From contig CACWID010000002.1 in assembly GCA_902760865.1 (NCBI GenBank), positions 124,001 through 188,000 of the forward strand: DNA of 64,000 nt, read 5' to 3'. The position numbers were made by a program, and so were the translations under genes. The notes under the pieces are model-generated. The model ran no database searches, had not been told where the DNA came from, and was given only the letters and a program-made list of their open reading frames with translations. The DNA comes from an uncultured Bacteroidales bacterium (GTDB taxonomy: Bacteria > Bacteroidota > Bacteroidia > Bacteroidales > Muribaculaceae). This document shows, piece by piece, positions 15,501-23,645 of this stretch. How positions within the stretch are numbered: position 1 is the stretch's first letter; every line of letters starts with the position of its first letter.

Positions 15501-16901
15501 TTACGGCTGCGGTTGTTCTTGCTGTGGCTCTTGCTGCTTAGGATCACCTTGCATTTTGAAGGCGATGGGCAGGGTGTACCACACTGACACGGGCTCACCG
15601 CCCTGACGGCCAGGTTCAAACTTGGGCATGGACTTAATTACACGAACAGCCTCGGCATCAACTTCCTCACTCACCGAGCGGACTACTTTGACATCTCCCA
15701 CCTGACCGGTCTCGTCAATAATAAACTGGACAATGACGCGGCCCTGAACATTGTTCTGTATGGCAGTGGGCGGATATTGAACATTCTGCTGCAGATATCT
15801 CATCAGTCCCTCTACGCCACCAGGGAACTCGGGCATCTGCTCGACAGATTCATAGACCTTCTTGGACTCAGGGACAGGTTCATTGGGTACCTGTTCTTCG
15901 GCAATCTTCTCCTCTACAGCAGGCTCCTCGGCTTCAGCCTCGGCCAGCTGGGAAGCGGCCTCGACCTGGACAGGATCAGGCAGTGCATCAGGAGCCGTAG
16001 ATACCTTAGCCGGCTGATTGGTCACTACTGCTGCTACACTCTTGGGGTTGGCAAAGGCCAACAGCGCCAATGCTATCACGGGCACCGCAGCCAGCGCACG
16101 CAATGTCTTCCATCGGCTGCTTTTGTTTGTAGTCATCATACGGATTCGTTTTTTTAGAGATTGATAATTGAAGTTATTTGCCATCGAGAATAGCTGGTCC
16201 CCGACGGACTTTCGTATGAGCAGCAATTGGTACTGCTTCACGTCGACGCCTTGGTTCAATACGGCCATATCGGCCTCGTATTCATGCACTTGTCGCAACT
16301 CGCGGCACAATAGCCAGGCGGCAGGATTCCACCACTGGAACAACTTGACCAGTTCGGTGAACATCACATCCCATGAGTGCCGCAGGCCGATGTGTGCCAG
16401 CTCGTGGGTAAGGATCTCCTGCGGGTTATCGCGGTAATCCCGCTCGTTGATCACGATGTGCTTGAAGTAGCTGAATGGTGCCTGGTCGCCAGGTAACACA
16501 TGCAGCGTGATGCCGCCAGGCAACGCCTTGGTGCGGCCCTTTCTCATCAGGCGATACAGGCTCCACTGGCTGTGCAACAGCCACAGCAGCACGATGGCAG
16601 CCCCGACAAAATAGAGGACGATGGCAATGTTGATGACATTCCACGTTTGGGCCGACTGATGGGGTTGGGCAGCACCTGATGGGGTGATGATCAGTTCCTC
16701 AAGCATCACCATACCCTGGGTCACCGGTGCTGGGCTGTACAACGACAATCTGATCCACGGCAGCACCAGCGCGAGCGCCATGACCACGAGCAATGCCACC
16801 CGGTTGAACCGGTGGAAGGTCTCGCGGCTAAGCAGCAGCTTCCACAGCAGGTAGAAGGCGATGAGGCAGAGGCCCACTTTGATTTGATAGATGAGTAACA
16901 T
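15501..16901 (-). CDS. M56 family sensor peptidase with C-terminal TonB domain (BlaR1-like)
   Basis: 466-residue inner-membrane protein. Helices lie at about residues 3-20, 33-55 and 93-112. A cytoplasmic-type M56 zinc peptidase domain has HELAH (about residue 183) and a downstream glutamate region (REL...HEYEADMAVL), followed by another helix near residue 265. An acidic Glu/Ala/Pro-rich linker leads to a C-terminal TonB-like domain (YPPTAIQNNVQGRVIVQFII, then AVRVIKSMPKFEPGRQGG). In the BlaR1/MecR1 family the protease relieves repression by cleaving the BlaI-type repressor; the TonB domain is common in Bacteroidetes members. Its partner repressor is immediately upstream (18-bp gap). Confidence 0.9.
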   Translation of the reverse strand: MLLIYQIKVGLCLIAFYLLWKLLLSRETFHRFNRVALLVVMALALVLPWIRLSLYSPAPVTQGMVMLEELIITPSGAAQPHQSAQTWNVINIAIVLYFVGAAIVLLWLLHSQWSLYRLMRKGRTKALPGGITLHVLPGDQAPFSYFKHIVINERDYRDNPQEILTHELAHIGLRHSWDVMFTELVKLFQWWNPAAWLLCRELRQVHEYEADMAVLNQGVDVKQYQLLLIRKSVGDQLFSMANNFNYQSLKKRIRMMTTNKSSRWKTLRALAAVPVIALALLAFANPKSVAAVVTNQPAKVSTAPDALPDPVQVEAASQLAEAEAEEPAVEEKIAEEQVPNEPVPESKKVYESVEQMPEFPGGVEGLMRYLQQNVQYPPTAIQNNVQGRVIVQFIIDETGQVGDVKVVRSVSEEVDAEAVRVIKSMPKFEPGRQGGEPVSVWYTLPIAFKMQGDPKQQEPQQEQPQP

Positions 16902-16919
16902 GGCGGTAGAGGATGTTTA

Positions 16920-17285
16920 CTATTGGTTGTTCTCTTCCACTTCACGGATGAGTTCCTTCAGGTCCTCGACGCTGATTTTCTCGCTCTTGACCAGAGCCGA
17001 GACAGCACTCAGGTAGGACTTGCCGAAGAACTTGTCGACCACGTTGGTCAACGAGCCGCCGCGATACTCCTCGCGGCTGATGCGGGCAAAATACTGGAAG
17101 CAGCGCGCCGTGATGGCCTTGTGGCCCAGGAACCCCTTCTCCTCCAATATCTTCATCAATGTAGCCAGGGTATTCACATGGGGGCGGGGCTCGTCATAGT
17201 AGGCCTGCAGCTCACGCACCAGCATGGGACCGTGGTCCCACATCCGCTCCATGATTTCCTCTTCTTTTTGGGTTAACTGTTTCAT
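16920..17285 (-). CDS. BlaI/MecI/CopY family transcriptional repressor
   Basis: 121-residue winged-helix repressor. The N-terminal DNA-binding domain reads LTQKEEEIMERMWDHGPMLV, followed by the recognition region TLATLMKILEEKGFLGHK; the C-terminal helices (LSAVSALVKSEKISVEDLKELI) serve dimerisation and cleavage. The family represses its own operon until the adjacent M56 protease cleaves it. Just upstream (17321-17380) are three overlapping palindromes built on AACTAA/TTAGTT, the likely operators. In Bacteroidetes this pair is not necessarily linked to beta-lactam resistance; no beta-lactamase is nearby, and the downstream gene in the operon may be the aspartyl protease. Confidence 0.9.
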   Translation of the reverse strand: MKQLTQKEEEIMERMWDHGPMLVRELQAYYDEPRPHVNTLATLMKILEEKGFLGHKAITARCFQYFARISREEYRGGSLTNVVDKFFGKSYLSAVSALVKSEKISVEDLKELIREVEENNQ

Positions 17286-17320
17286 AATTCAAGCCTTTTT
17301 TAAGTTTCACGATGCAAATT

Positions 17321-17380
17321 AACTAAATGTTTTAGTTATAAGACAAATTATTTTAGTTAATAAAACTAAAAATATTAGTT
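17321..17380. promoter_or_regulatory. Three palindromic operators for the BlaI-type repressor
   Basis: AACTAAATGTTTTAGTT at 17321-17337 (7-bp arms), TTTTAGTT-AATAA-AACTAAAA at 17351-17371 (8-bp arms) and AACTAAAAATATTAGTT at 17364-17380 (6-bp arms). The second and third overlap and share the AACTAAAA arm. They lie 36-95 bp upstream of the repressor start, where the promoter should be. Assignment to the repressor is inference from position and symmetry. Confidence 0.7.
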
Positions 17381-17464
17381 TTTCCTCGACCGGACAACAT
17401 AGCGCCTCCTGACTGCTGTGCAGCCATATTAGCCAGCGGGAGTAACGCGGATATTACATAAAAA

Positions 17465-17496
17465 GAGTGTCGGGACCTGTTGTGGCCTCGACACTC
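17465..17496 (-). terminator. Terminator downstream of pnp
   Basis: GAGTGTCG...CGACACTC hairpin (8-bp perfect stem, extended by G/C pairs around the loop), with T-rich sequence on the minus-strand 3' side. It is located 30 bp after the pnp stop. Confidence 0.7.
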
Positions 17497-17526
17497 AGTA
17501 TCATTAGGGATATATTATCACGGGGA

Positions 17527-19821
17527 TTAATCGTCGTCGCGACGGTCGTCACGGCGGGGACGGCGCGGGCCGTTGGGACGGGGACCGCGGTTACCACCGT
17601 TGCCACCAGGACGCGGACCGTTGGGACGCGGACCACGGTTACCACCGTTGCCATTGCCACCGGGACGCGGGCCACGGTTGCCACCACCCTGGCGACGCTC
17701 GTCATAACCCTCGGGCTTATCCTGCAGGGCACGCATCGACAGGCGGAACTTGCCGGTCTTCTTGTCAATCTCGATGAGCTTGACGGTGACCTCGTCACCC
17801 TCGTGCAGGCCGCTGGCCTCCATGCTCTCGAGACGATCCCAGCTGATCTCGCTGATGTGCAGCAGACCGTCACGGCCAGCCATGAACTCAACGAAGGCAC
17901 CGAACTCGAGGATGCTGACCACCTTACCGGTGTAGATCTGACCTTCCTCGGGAACTGCGGTGATGGCCTTGATGCGAGCCACAGCAGCCTCGATGCTCTC
18001 CTTGTTGGCAGCAGCGATCTCGACGATTCCCTTGCCGTCAACCTCCTCGATGCTGATGGTAGTACCAGTCTCCTCCTGGAGGCCCTGGATAACCTCGCCA
18101 CCCTTGCCGATAACGGCACCGATGAATTCCTTGTCGATGACCATGGTAACGATGCGGGGCACGTGGGGCTTGTAGTCCTCACGAGCCTGGGGAATAGCCT
18201 CATTGATGAGGTTCAGGATGTGGAGGCGGCCTTCCTTAGCCTGATGCAATGCCTGCTCGAGAATCTCGTAGGGCAGACCGTCGCACTTGATATCCATCTG
18301 AGTGGCGGTGATACCGTCGACGGTACCCGTCACCTTGAAGTCCATGTCACCCAGGTGGTCCTCATCGCCCAGGATGTCGCTCAGCACGGCGTGCTTCACG
18401 TTACCCTCGTCGGTGATCAGACCCATAGCGATACCGGCAACGGGCTTCTTCAGCTTGATACCGGCGTCGAGCAGTGCCATGCAGCCGGCGCAGACGGTAG
18501 CCATCGATGACGAGCCGTTGCTGCTCAGGATGTCGCTGACGATGCGGATGCAATAGGGGTTATCCTCGGGGATCATGCGCTTGAGGGCGCGATGAGCCAG
18601 GTTGCCATGACCGATCTCGCGGCGGCTCACGCCACGGGGTGCGCGGGCCTCACCAGTCGAGAAGGCGGGGAAGTTGTAGTGCAGCAGGAAGCGCTCGTTC
18701 TCGTGACGCAGCACGTCGTCGATGAGCTTCTCGTCGTCCTTGGTACCCAGGGTCACGGTTGCCAGAGCCTGGGTCTCGCCACGCTTGAACAGGGCCGATC
18801 CGTGGGGATAAGGCAGGTAGTCGGGCTCACAGAGGATGGGACGGATCTCGTTGGTCTTGCGGCCATCCAGGCGGATGTGCTCGTCGAGGATGCAACGGCG
18901 AACGGCGTCGCGCTGCACTTCCTCGTAGTAGCGCTTGATCATCGGTTCCTTCTCCTCACGCTCCTCCTCGGGGATGGTCTCCATGAAGTCGTCGTAGGCC
19001 TTCTGGAAGGTCTCGTTGCGCCACTGCTTGTCAGCCTTACCGGCCTGGGCTACAGCGTAGCACTTGGGATAAATCTCCTTGCGCACGCGCTCGTGGAGTT
19101 CCTCGTCGTCGGTCTCGTGGCAGTATTCGCGCTTGGCAACGCCCAGCTCCTTGGCCCACTCCTTCTGGATCAGGCACATGGGCTTGATGGCCTCGTGTGC
19201 AGCCTTCAAGGCGGCAATCAGGTCATCCTCGCTCACTTCGTCCATTTCGCCCTCGACCATCATAATATTATCGTAAGTCGCACCTACCATCAATTCCATG
19301 TCAGCTTTCTCAATCTGCTCAAACGTCGGGTCGATAACGAATTCACCGTCGATGCGTGCAACGCGCACCTCGGCAATGGGCTCTTCAAAGGGCACATCGC
19401 TCACTGCGATGGCTGCCGATGCGGCAAGACCAGCCAGGGCATCGGGGGCGTCAACGCCGTCGCTCGAGAACATCAAGATGTGAACGATGGTGTTGGCGTG
19501 ATAATTAGAGGGGAACAGCGGCCTGAGCACGCGGTCCACGAGGCGGGCCGTCAAGATCTCATAGTCGCTGGCGCGGCCCTCACGACGGGTGAAACCGCCG
19601 GGGAAACGTCCATAAGCGGAGAACTTCTCCTTGTATTCAACAGTAAGGGGCATGAAGTCCACGCCCTCGTCGGCCTCCTTGGCCGAACATACGGTGGCCA
19701 ACAACATCGTGTTGTTGAACCTCAATTCAACAGCTCCATCGGCTTGCTCAGCAAGCTTTCCAGTCTGCAGAGTGATCTCACGTCCGTCACTCAGTACGAT
19801 GGTTTTTGTAGTAGGTGTCAT
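17527..19821 (-). CDS. pnp: Polyribonucleotide nucleotidyltransferase (PNPase)
   Basis: 764-residue 3'-5' phosphorolytic exoribonuclease of mRNA decay. Two RNase PH domains (about residues 10-140 and 330-540; [20 protein letters not shown] and [11 protein letters not shown] motifs) flank an alpha-helical linker. A KH domain follows ([20 protein letters not shown], about 575-630), then an S1 domain ([20 protein letters not shown], about 640-710). The C-terminus carries an unusual low-complexity tail of about 55 residues rich in Gly, Asn, Arg and Pro (repeats of [11 protein letters not shown]), ending in RRDDRRDDD. Such RG-rich tails are typical of RNA-binding proteins and would extend RNA contact. 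A -7 box at 19854-19862 and a downstream hairpin frame it as a single-gene unit. Confidence 0.97.
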   Translation of the reverse strand: MTPTTKTIVLSDGREITLQTGKLAEQADGAVELRFNNTMLLATVCSAKEADEGVDFMPLTVEYKEKFSAYGRFPGGFTRREGRASDYEILTARLVDRVLRPLFPSNYHANTIVHILMFSSDGVDAPDALAGLAASAAIAVSDVPFEEPIAEVRVARIDGEFVIDPTFEQIEKADMELMVGATYDNIMMVEGEMDEVSEDDLIAALKAAHEAIKPMCLIQKEWAKELGVAKREYCHETDDEELHERVRKEIYPKCYAVAQAGKADKQWRNETFQKAYDDFMETIPEEEREEKEPMIKRYYEEVQRDAVRRCILDEHIRLDGRKTNEIRPILCEPDYLPYPHGSALFKRGETQALATVTLGTKDDEKLIDDVLRHENERFLLHYNFPAFSTGEARAPRGVSRREIGHGNLAHRALKRMIPEDNPYCIRIVSDILSSNGSSSMATVCAGCMALLDAGIKLKKPVAGIAMGLITDEGNVKHAVLSDILGDEDHLGDMDFKVTGTVDGITATQMDIKCDGLPYEILEQALHQAKEGRLHILNLINEAIPQAREDYKPHVPRIVTMVIDKEFIGAVIGKGGEVIQGLQEETGTTISIEEVDGKGIVEIAAANKESIEAAVARIKAITAVPEEGQIYTGKVVSILEFGAFVEFMAGRDGLLHISEISWDRLESMEASGLHEGDEVTVKLIEIDKKTGKFRLSMRALQDKPEGYDERRQGGGNRGPRPGGNGNGGNRGPRPNGPRPGGNGGNRGPRPNGPRRPRRDDRRDDD

Positions 19822-19853
19822 AAAAAATTACTATAATAGATGTAAAAAATCGC

Positions 19854-19862
19854 GCAAAGGTA
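19854..19862 (-). promoter_or_regulatory. -7 promoter box TACCTTTGC for pnp
   Basis: Minus-strand match to TAnnTTTG, 33 bp upstream of the pnp start. Confidence 0.65.
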
Positions 19863-19980
19863 CAAAAAAAATTCCACATAACCGCCATAAAACCATAGAA
19901 TTAACCACAATTCACACATTAATAATAAGAAACCGAGAAGAGAAATATTCATAAATTGGTCATTCACAGGATTTTATTAA

Positions 19981-20182
19981 CACGAATAGCCATGAATGGT
20001 CATGAATAATATATTAATGGTCATTCGTGGACATTCGTGTTTTTATATGATGGCCACGATGAGGCGAGGCTGTTGGATTAGTAGGCACGAATGGCCATGA
20101 ATGGTCATGAATAATAATTTAATGGTTATTCGTGGGCATTCATGTTTTTATATGATGGCCACGCCAAGGCGAGGCCCTACTG
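19981..20182. repeat. 105-bp tandem duplication of a palindromic repeat plus REP-like hairpin
   Basis: Two head-to-tail copies (19981-20085 and 20086-20182), each made of an imperfect long hairpin (CACGAATGGCCATGAATGGT paired with a TCATTCGTGGACATTCGTG-type arm), then tttttatatgat, then a GGCCACG..GGCGAGG hairpin. The second copy ends with the intact REP-like unit GGCCACGCCAAGGCGAGGCC (20157-20176). Another copy of the long hairpin is at 31563-31665. Confidence 0.85.
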
Positions 20183-20225
20183 GCAACTATTCATTCTATC
20201 TGTGCTCTATTATCCAAAAGATTAG

Positions 20226-20234
20226 TATCTTTGC
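20226..20234 (+). promoter_or_regulatory. -7 promoter box TATCTTTGC
   Basis: Consensus box 50 bp upstream of the M16 peptidase start. Confidence 0.7.
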
Positions 20235-20284
20235 AACCTGAAAACCAACAATAAACCATTAATTACATTAAAAAGAAACCGTAA

Positions 20285-23188
20285 ATGAAGAAATTTCTCA
20301 TGATGATGCTGGCTGCGCTCACCTGCTTGGGCATGGCCGCACAAAAGCCTGTGGCACAGACGGTCCCCGGTGACCCCATGGCCACACAATGCTACACGTT
20401 GAGCAATGGCCTCAAGGTATTCTTGAGCGTCAATCATCAGAGTCCGCGCATCTCGGCCCACATCGCCGTGCGCACCGGCTCGCGTAACGATCCTGCCGAG
20501 ACGACCGGCTTGGCCCACTACCTGGAGCACCTGATGTTCAAGGGCACCCAGCAGTATGGCACAAGCAACTATGCCGCCGAGCGCGCCCTGCTCGACACCA
20601 TCGAGGCCCGCTACGAGCAGTACCGTCTCGTCAAGGATCCCGAGCGTCGCCGCGTACTGTACCACGAGATCGACAGCATCTCGCAGCTGGCCGCCCAGTA
20701 CAACATCCCCAACGAGTATGACAAACTGATGGCCGGCATCGGTGGCCAGGGCACCAACGCCTATACCAGCACCGACGTGACCTGCTATACCGAGGACATC
20801 CCTGCCAACGAGGTAGACCGCTGGGCCCGCATCCAGGCCGACCGCTTCCAGAACATGGTCATCCGCGGTTTCCACACCGAGCTCGAGGCCGTGTATGAGG
20901 AGTACAACATCGGCATCGCCAAGGACCAGTGGAAGCTGTTCGAGGCCATGAACGCCAAGATGTTCCCCACCCACCCCTATGGCACCCAGACGACCATCGG
21001 CACCCAGGAGCACCTGAAGAACCCGTCGATCACCAACATCAAGAACTACTTCCACAACTACTACTGCCCGAACAACGTGGCCATCTGTATGGCAGGTGAC
21101 TTTGACCCCGATGAGGTCATCGCCATCCTGGAGCGCCACTTCGGCAGCTGGAAGCCCAACTACAACCTGACTCGTCCCGAGTTTGCCCCGCTCGCCCCCA
21201 TCACCGCATCGGTTGACACCACCGTGCTGGGCCAGGAGGCCGAGTTTGTGGCACTGGGATGGCGCTTCGGTGCCGGCAATTCGCTGCAGTGCGACACCAT
21301 GGACGTCGTTGCCGAGATGCTCTCCAACGGCACTGCCGGTCTTATCGACCTGAACCTGAACCAGCCCATGAAGCTGATGGGAGCAGGTGCCTACAGCGAC
21401 GAGATGACCGACTACTCGATGCTCATGCTGCTGGGTTACCCCAACGAGGGCCAGACCCTGGAGGAGGTGCGTGAGCTGCTGCTCGGCGAGCTGGCCAAGC
21501 TGCGTGCCGGCGACTTTGACGATGACCTGCTGGTGAGCGTGGTCAACAACAACAAGCTGCAGTACCTGCGCGCCCTTGACAACAACGGAGCCCGCACGCG
21601 CCAGTTGGTGAACGCCTTCATTAACCACGTGGACTGGGCACAGGAGGTCGGCAAGCTGGACCGTATGGCCGGCATGACCAAGGAGCAGATCGTGGCCTTT
21701 GCCAAGCGTCACTTGAACGACAACAACTTTGTTTGCGTCTATAAGCGCATGGGCGAGGACACCACCGCCAAGAAGATTGACAAGCCCGCCATCACCCCGA
21801 TTCCCACCAACCGCGACATGCAGAGCAACTTCGTGAAGAACATCCTGAGCGAAATCGTCGAGCCCATCCAGCCGCAGTTTGTGGACTACAGCAAGGAGAT
21901 GACCGTCGGCCAGACCAGCAAGAAGCTGCCGCTGCTCTACAAGCACAATGACCTGGATGACCTGTTCACGCTGACCTACAAGTATGACTTCGGCAACACG
22001 GCCGACAACCGCTATGACGTCGCCCTGAGCTATATGGACTACCTGGGCACCAACAAGATGAGCGCCACCGAGTTCAAGCAGCGCCTGTACAAGCTGGCCT
22101 GCAACATCTCGATGTACGTGACCGACAACGAGACCTACCTGACGCTGTCCGGCCTGAGCGAGAACATGCCCGAGGCACTGAAGCTCGCCGAGGACCTGAT
22201 GCAGAACGCCCAGGTTGACGAGGAGGCCTATCGCAGCATGGTGGACCTCATCATCAAGGCCCGCAACGATGCCAAGACCAACCAGCAGGAGTGCTTCAAC
22301 CGCCTGAACGAGTACGGCATGTACGGTCCCCGCAACGAGTACACCAACATCATGAGTGCTCAGCAGCTGCGCGACACCAAGCCCGCCGAGTTGCTCAGCC
22401 TCGTGAAGGGCCTGCGCGACATGCAGCACACCGTGCTCTACTACGGCCCCATGACTCAGAAGGAACTCGACAAGTGCCTCAAGAAGGTCCACAAGACCAG
22501 CAAGAAACTGGCCGCAGTGCCCGTAGGCACCCCCTACATGGAGCAGACCACGCCGAGGACCGAGATCCTGATGGCCCCCTATGACGCCAAGAACATCTAC
22601 ATGGTGCAGTACCACAACGAGGGCACCCAGTGGGCTCCCGAGCATGCCGCAACGATCAACCTGTTCAACGAGTACTTCGGCGGCGGTATGAACGGCATCG
22701 TCTTCCAGGAGCTGCGCGAGGCCCGCGGTCTCGCCTACTCGGCTGCCGCCTACTACCGCCAGCCCAGCGAGCTGCCCCATCCCGAGTATGCCATGACCTA
22801 CATCATCACCCAGAACGACAAGATGATGGACTGCGTGCGCGAGTTCAACAACATCGTGGGCACAATTCCCCAGAGCGAAGCCGCCTTTGCCCTGGCCAAG
22901 GAGTCGCTGATGAAGAAGCTCGCCAGCCGTCGCGTGGTGCGCGGCAACGTCCTGAACAGCTACCTCACCGCCAAGCGCTTGGGCCTGGACTACGACATCA
23001 ACTCGGTAGTTTACAATGCACTGCCCAACCTCAAGCTCAGCGACATCGTCAACTTTGAGAAGCGCTCGATGGCCAATAAGCCTTACCGCTACATCATCCT
23101 GGGCGACGAGAAGGAACTCGACATCGAAGGCTTGCAGAAGATCGCTCCCATCCGTCACCTGACGCTGGAGGAAATCTTCGGGTATTAG
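20285..23188 (+). CDS. M16 family zinc peptidase (pitrilysin/insulinase type), two-repeat form
   Basis: 967-residue exported metallopeptidase. It has a signal peptide (residues 1-20), an N-terminal M16 domain with the inverted zinc motif HYLEHLMFKGT (HxxEH, about residues 79-83) and the downstream glutamate region HTELEAVYEEYNI, then a second catalytically inactive M16-like half (from about residue 530) with the RExRGLAYSA-type motif LREARGLAYSAAAYYR. The two halves close on peptide substrates as in pitrilysin. The likely location is periplasm. It has its own promoter box and no operon partner. Codon use is that of a highly expressed host gene, and a misleading long antisense open frame covers it. 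Confidence 0.95.
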   Translation: MKKFLMMMLAALTCLGMAAQKPVAQTVPGDPMATQCYTLSNGLKVFLSVNHQSPRISAHIAVRTGSRNDPAETTGLAHYLEHLMFKGTQQYGTSNYAAERALLDTIEARYEQYRLVKDPERRRVLYHEIDSISQLAAQYNIPNEYDKLMAGIGGQGTNAYTSTDVTCYTEDIPANEVDRWARIQADRFQNMVIRGFHTELEAVYEEYNIGIAKDQWKLFEAMNAKMFPTHPYGTQTTIGTQEHLKNPSITNIKNYFHNYYCPNNVAICMAGDFDPDEVIAILERHFGSWKPNYNLTRPEFAPLAPITASVDTTVLGQEAEFVALGWRFGAGNSLQCDTMDVVAEMLSNGTAGLIDLNLNQPMKLMGAGAYSDEMTDYSMLMLLGYPNEGQTLEEVRELLLGELAKLRAGDFDDDLLVSVVNNNKLQYLRALDNNGARTRQLVNAFINHVDWAQEVGKLDRMAGMTKEQIVAFAKRHLNDNNFVCVYKRMGEDTTAKKIDKPAITPIPTNRDMQSNFVKNILSEIVEPIQPQFVDYSKEMTVGQTSKKLPLLYKHNDLDDLFTLTYKYDFGNTADNRYDVALSYMDYLGTNKMSATEFKQRLYKLACNISMYVTDNETYLTLSGLSENMPEALKLAEDLMQNAQVDEEAYRSMVDLIIKARNDAKTNQQECFNRLNEYGMYGPRNEYTNIMSAQQLRDTKPAELLSLVKGLRDMQHTVLYYGPMTQKELDKCLKKVHKTSKKLAAVPVGTPYMEQTTPRTEILMAPYDAKNIYMVQYHNEGTQWAPEHAATINLFNEYFGGGMNGIVFQELREARGLAYSAAAYYRQPSELPHPEYAMTYIITQNDKMMDCVREFNNIVGTIPQSEAAFALAKESLMKKLASRRVVRGNVLNSYLTAKRLGLDYDINSVVYNALPNLKLSDIVNFEKRSMANKPYRYIILGDEKELDIEGLQKIAPIRHLTLEEIFGY

Positions 23189-23574
23189 GCTTTAGGTCCT
23201 ACCCCACGCTAAGGCGCTAAGAATTATTAGAGGCAAGAAGGACAAACAGATTTCATTGTCCTTCTTGTCTTTCTTGTATTCAAGCCGCTTCAGCCGTTTT
23301 CTGTCCGTTTCGTCCGTTTTGTTTGTGCGTGCACGGGCGGCCACGCCAAGGCGAGGCCCTACGATTCGTATGCTTCTCTAAACTCTAAATTGCGAGCGCA
23401 GAGAGCATTAAAACCTTTGCGGCTTAGCGCCTTTGCGTGAGGAAGGAGGGCGGCCACGCCAAGGCGAGGCCCTACTAGCACACAACTGTAAAAATTTTAG
23501 ACGTTTTTGGGGGAAAATTCAGCAAACTCTGAATTTCTCTGCTTGATATTGCTTGATGATATGATTTTTTGTTT
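23189..23574. repeat. Repeat-rich intergenic region with two REP-like hairpins
   Basis: About 390 bp. It holds two exact copies of GGCCACGCCAAGGCGAGGCC followed by CTAC (23339-23362 and 23452-23475), a period-9 run of TTTCGTCCG (about 23298-23320), and a period-8 run (ctttgcgg, cttagcgc, ctttgcgt, about 23414-23438). The REP-like unit folds as GGCC-A-CGCC-AA-GGCG-A-GGCC. No gene is seen. Confidence 0.8.
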
Positions 23575-23583
23575 TAACTTTGC
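23575..23583 (+). promoter_or_regulatory. -7 promoter box TAACTTTGC
   Basis: Lies 62 bp before the ATG at 23646. The same TAACTTTGCTG string precedes the next gene (27283-27293), so the two surface-protein genes may be co-regulated. Confidence 0.65.
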
Positions 23584-23645
23584 TGGAGATGCAACGGGCG
23601 GTTGGCCTGTTTCCGATGGCAATAACAACAAAAAATGATATAATT

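Noticed and set aside
16920-17285. Beta-lactam resistance operon
   Set aside because: The BlaI/M56 pair is present but no beta-lactamase or PBP2a-like gene follows; in Bacteroidetes such pairs often control other functions.
20222-23158. 978-codon open frame antisense to the M16 peptidase
   Set aside because: It mirrors the sense gene's strong third-position GC bias, has repetitive Val/Leu/His composition and no family resemblance; the sense frame encodes a complete M16 peptidase.
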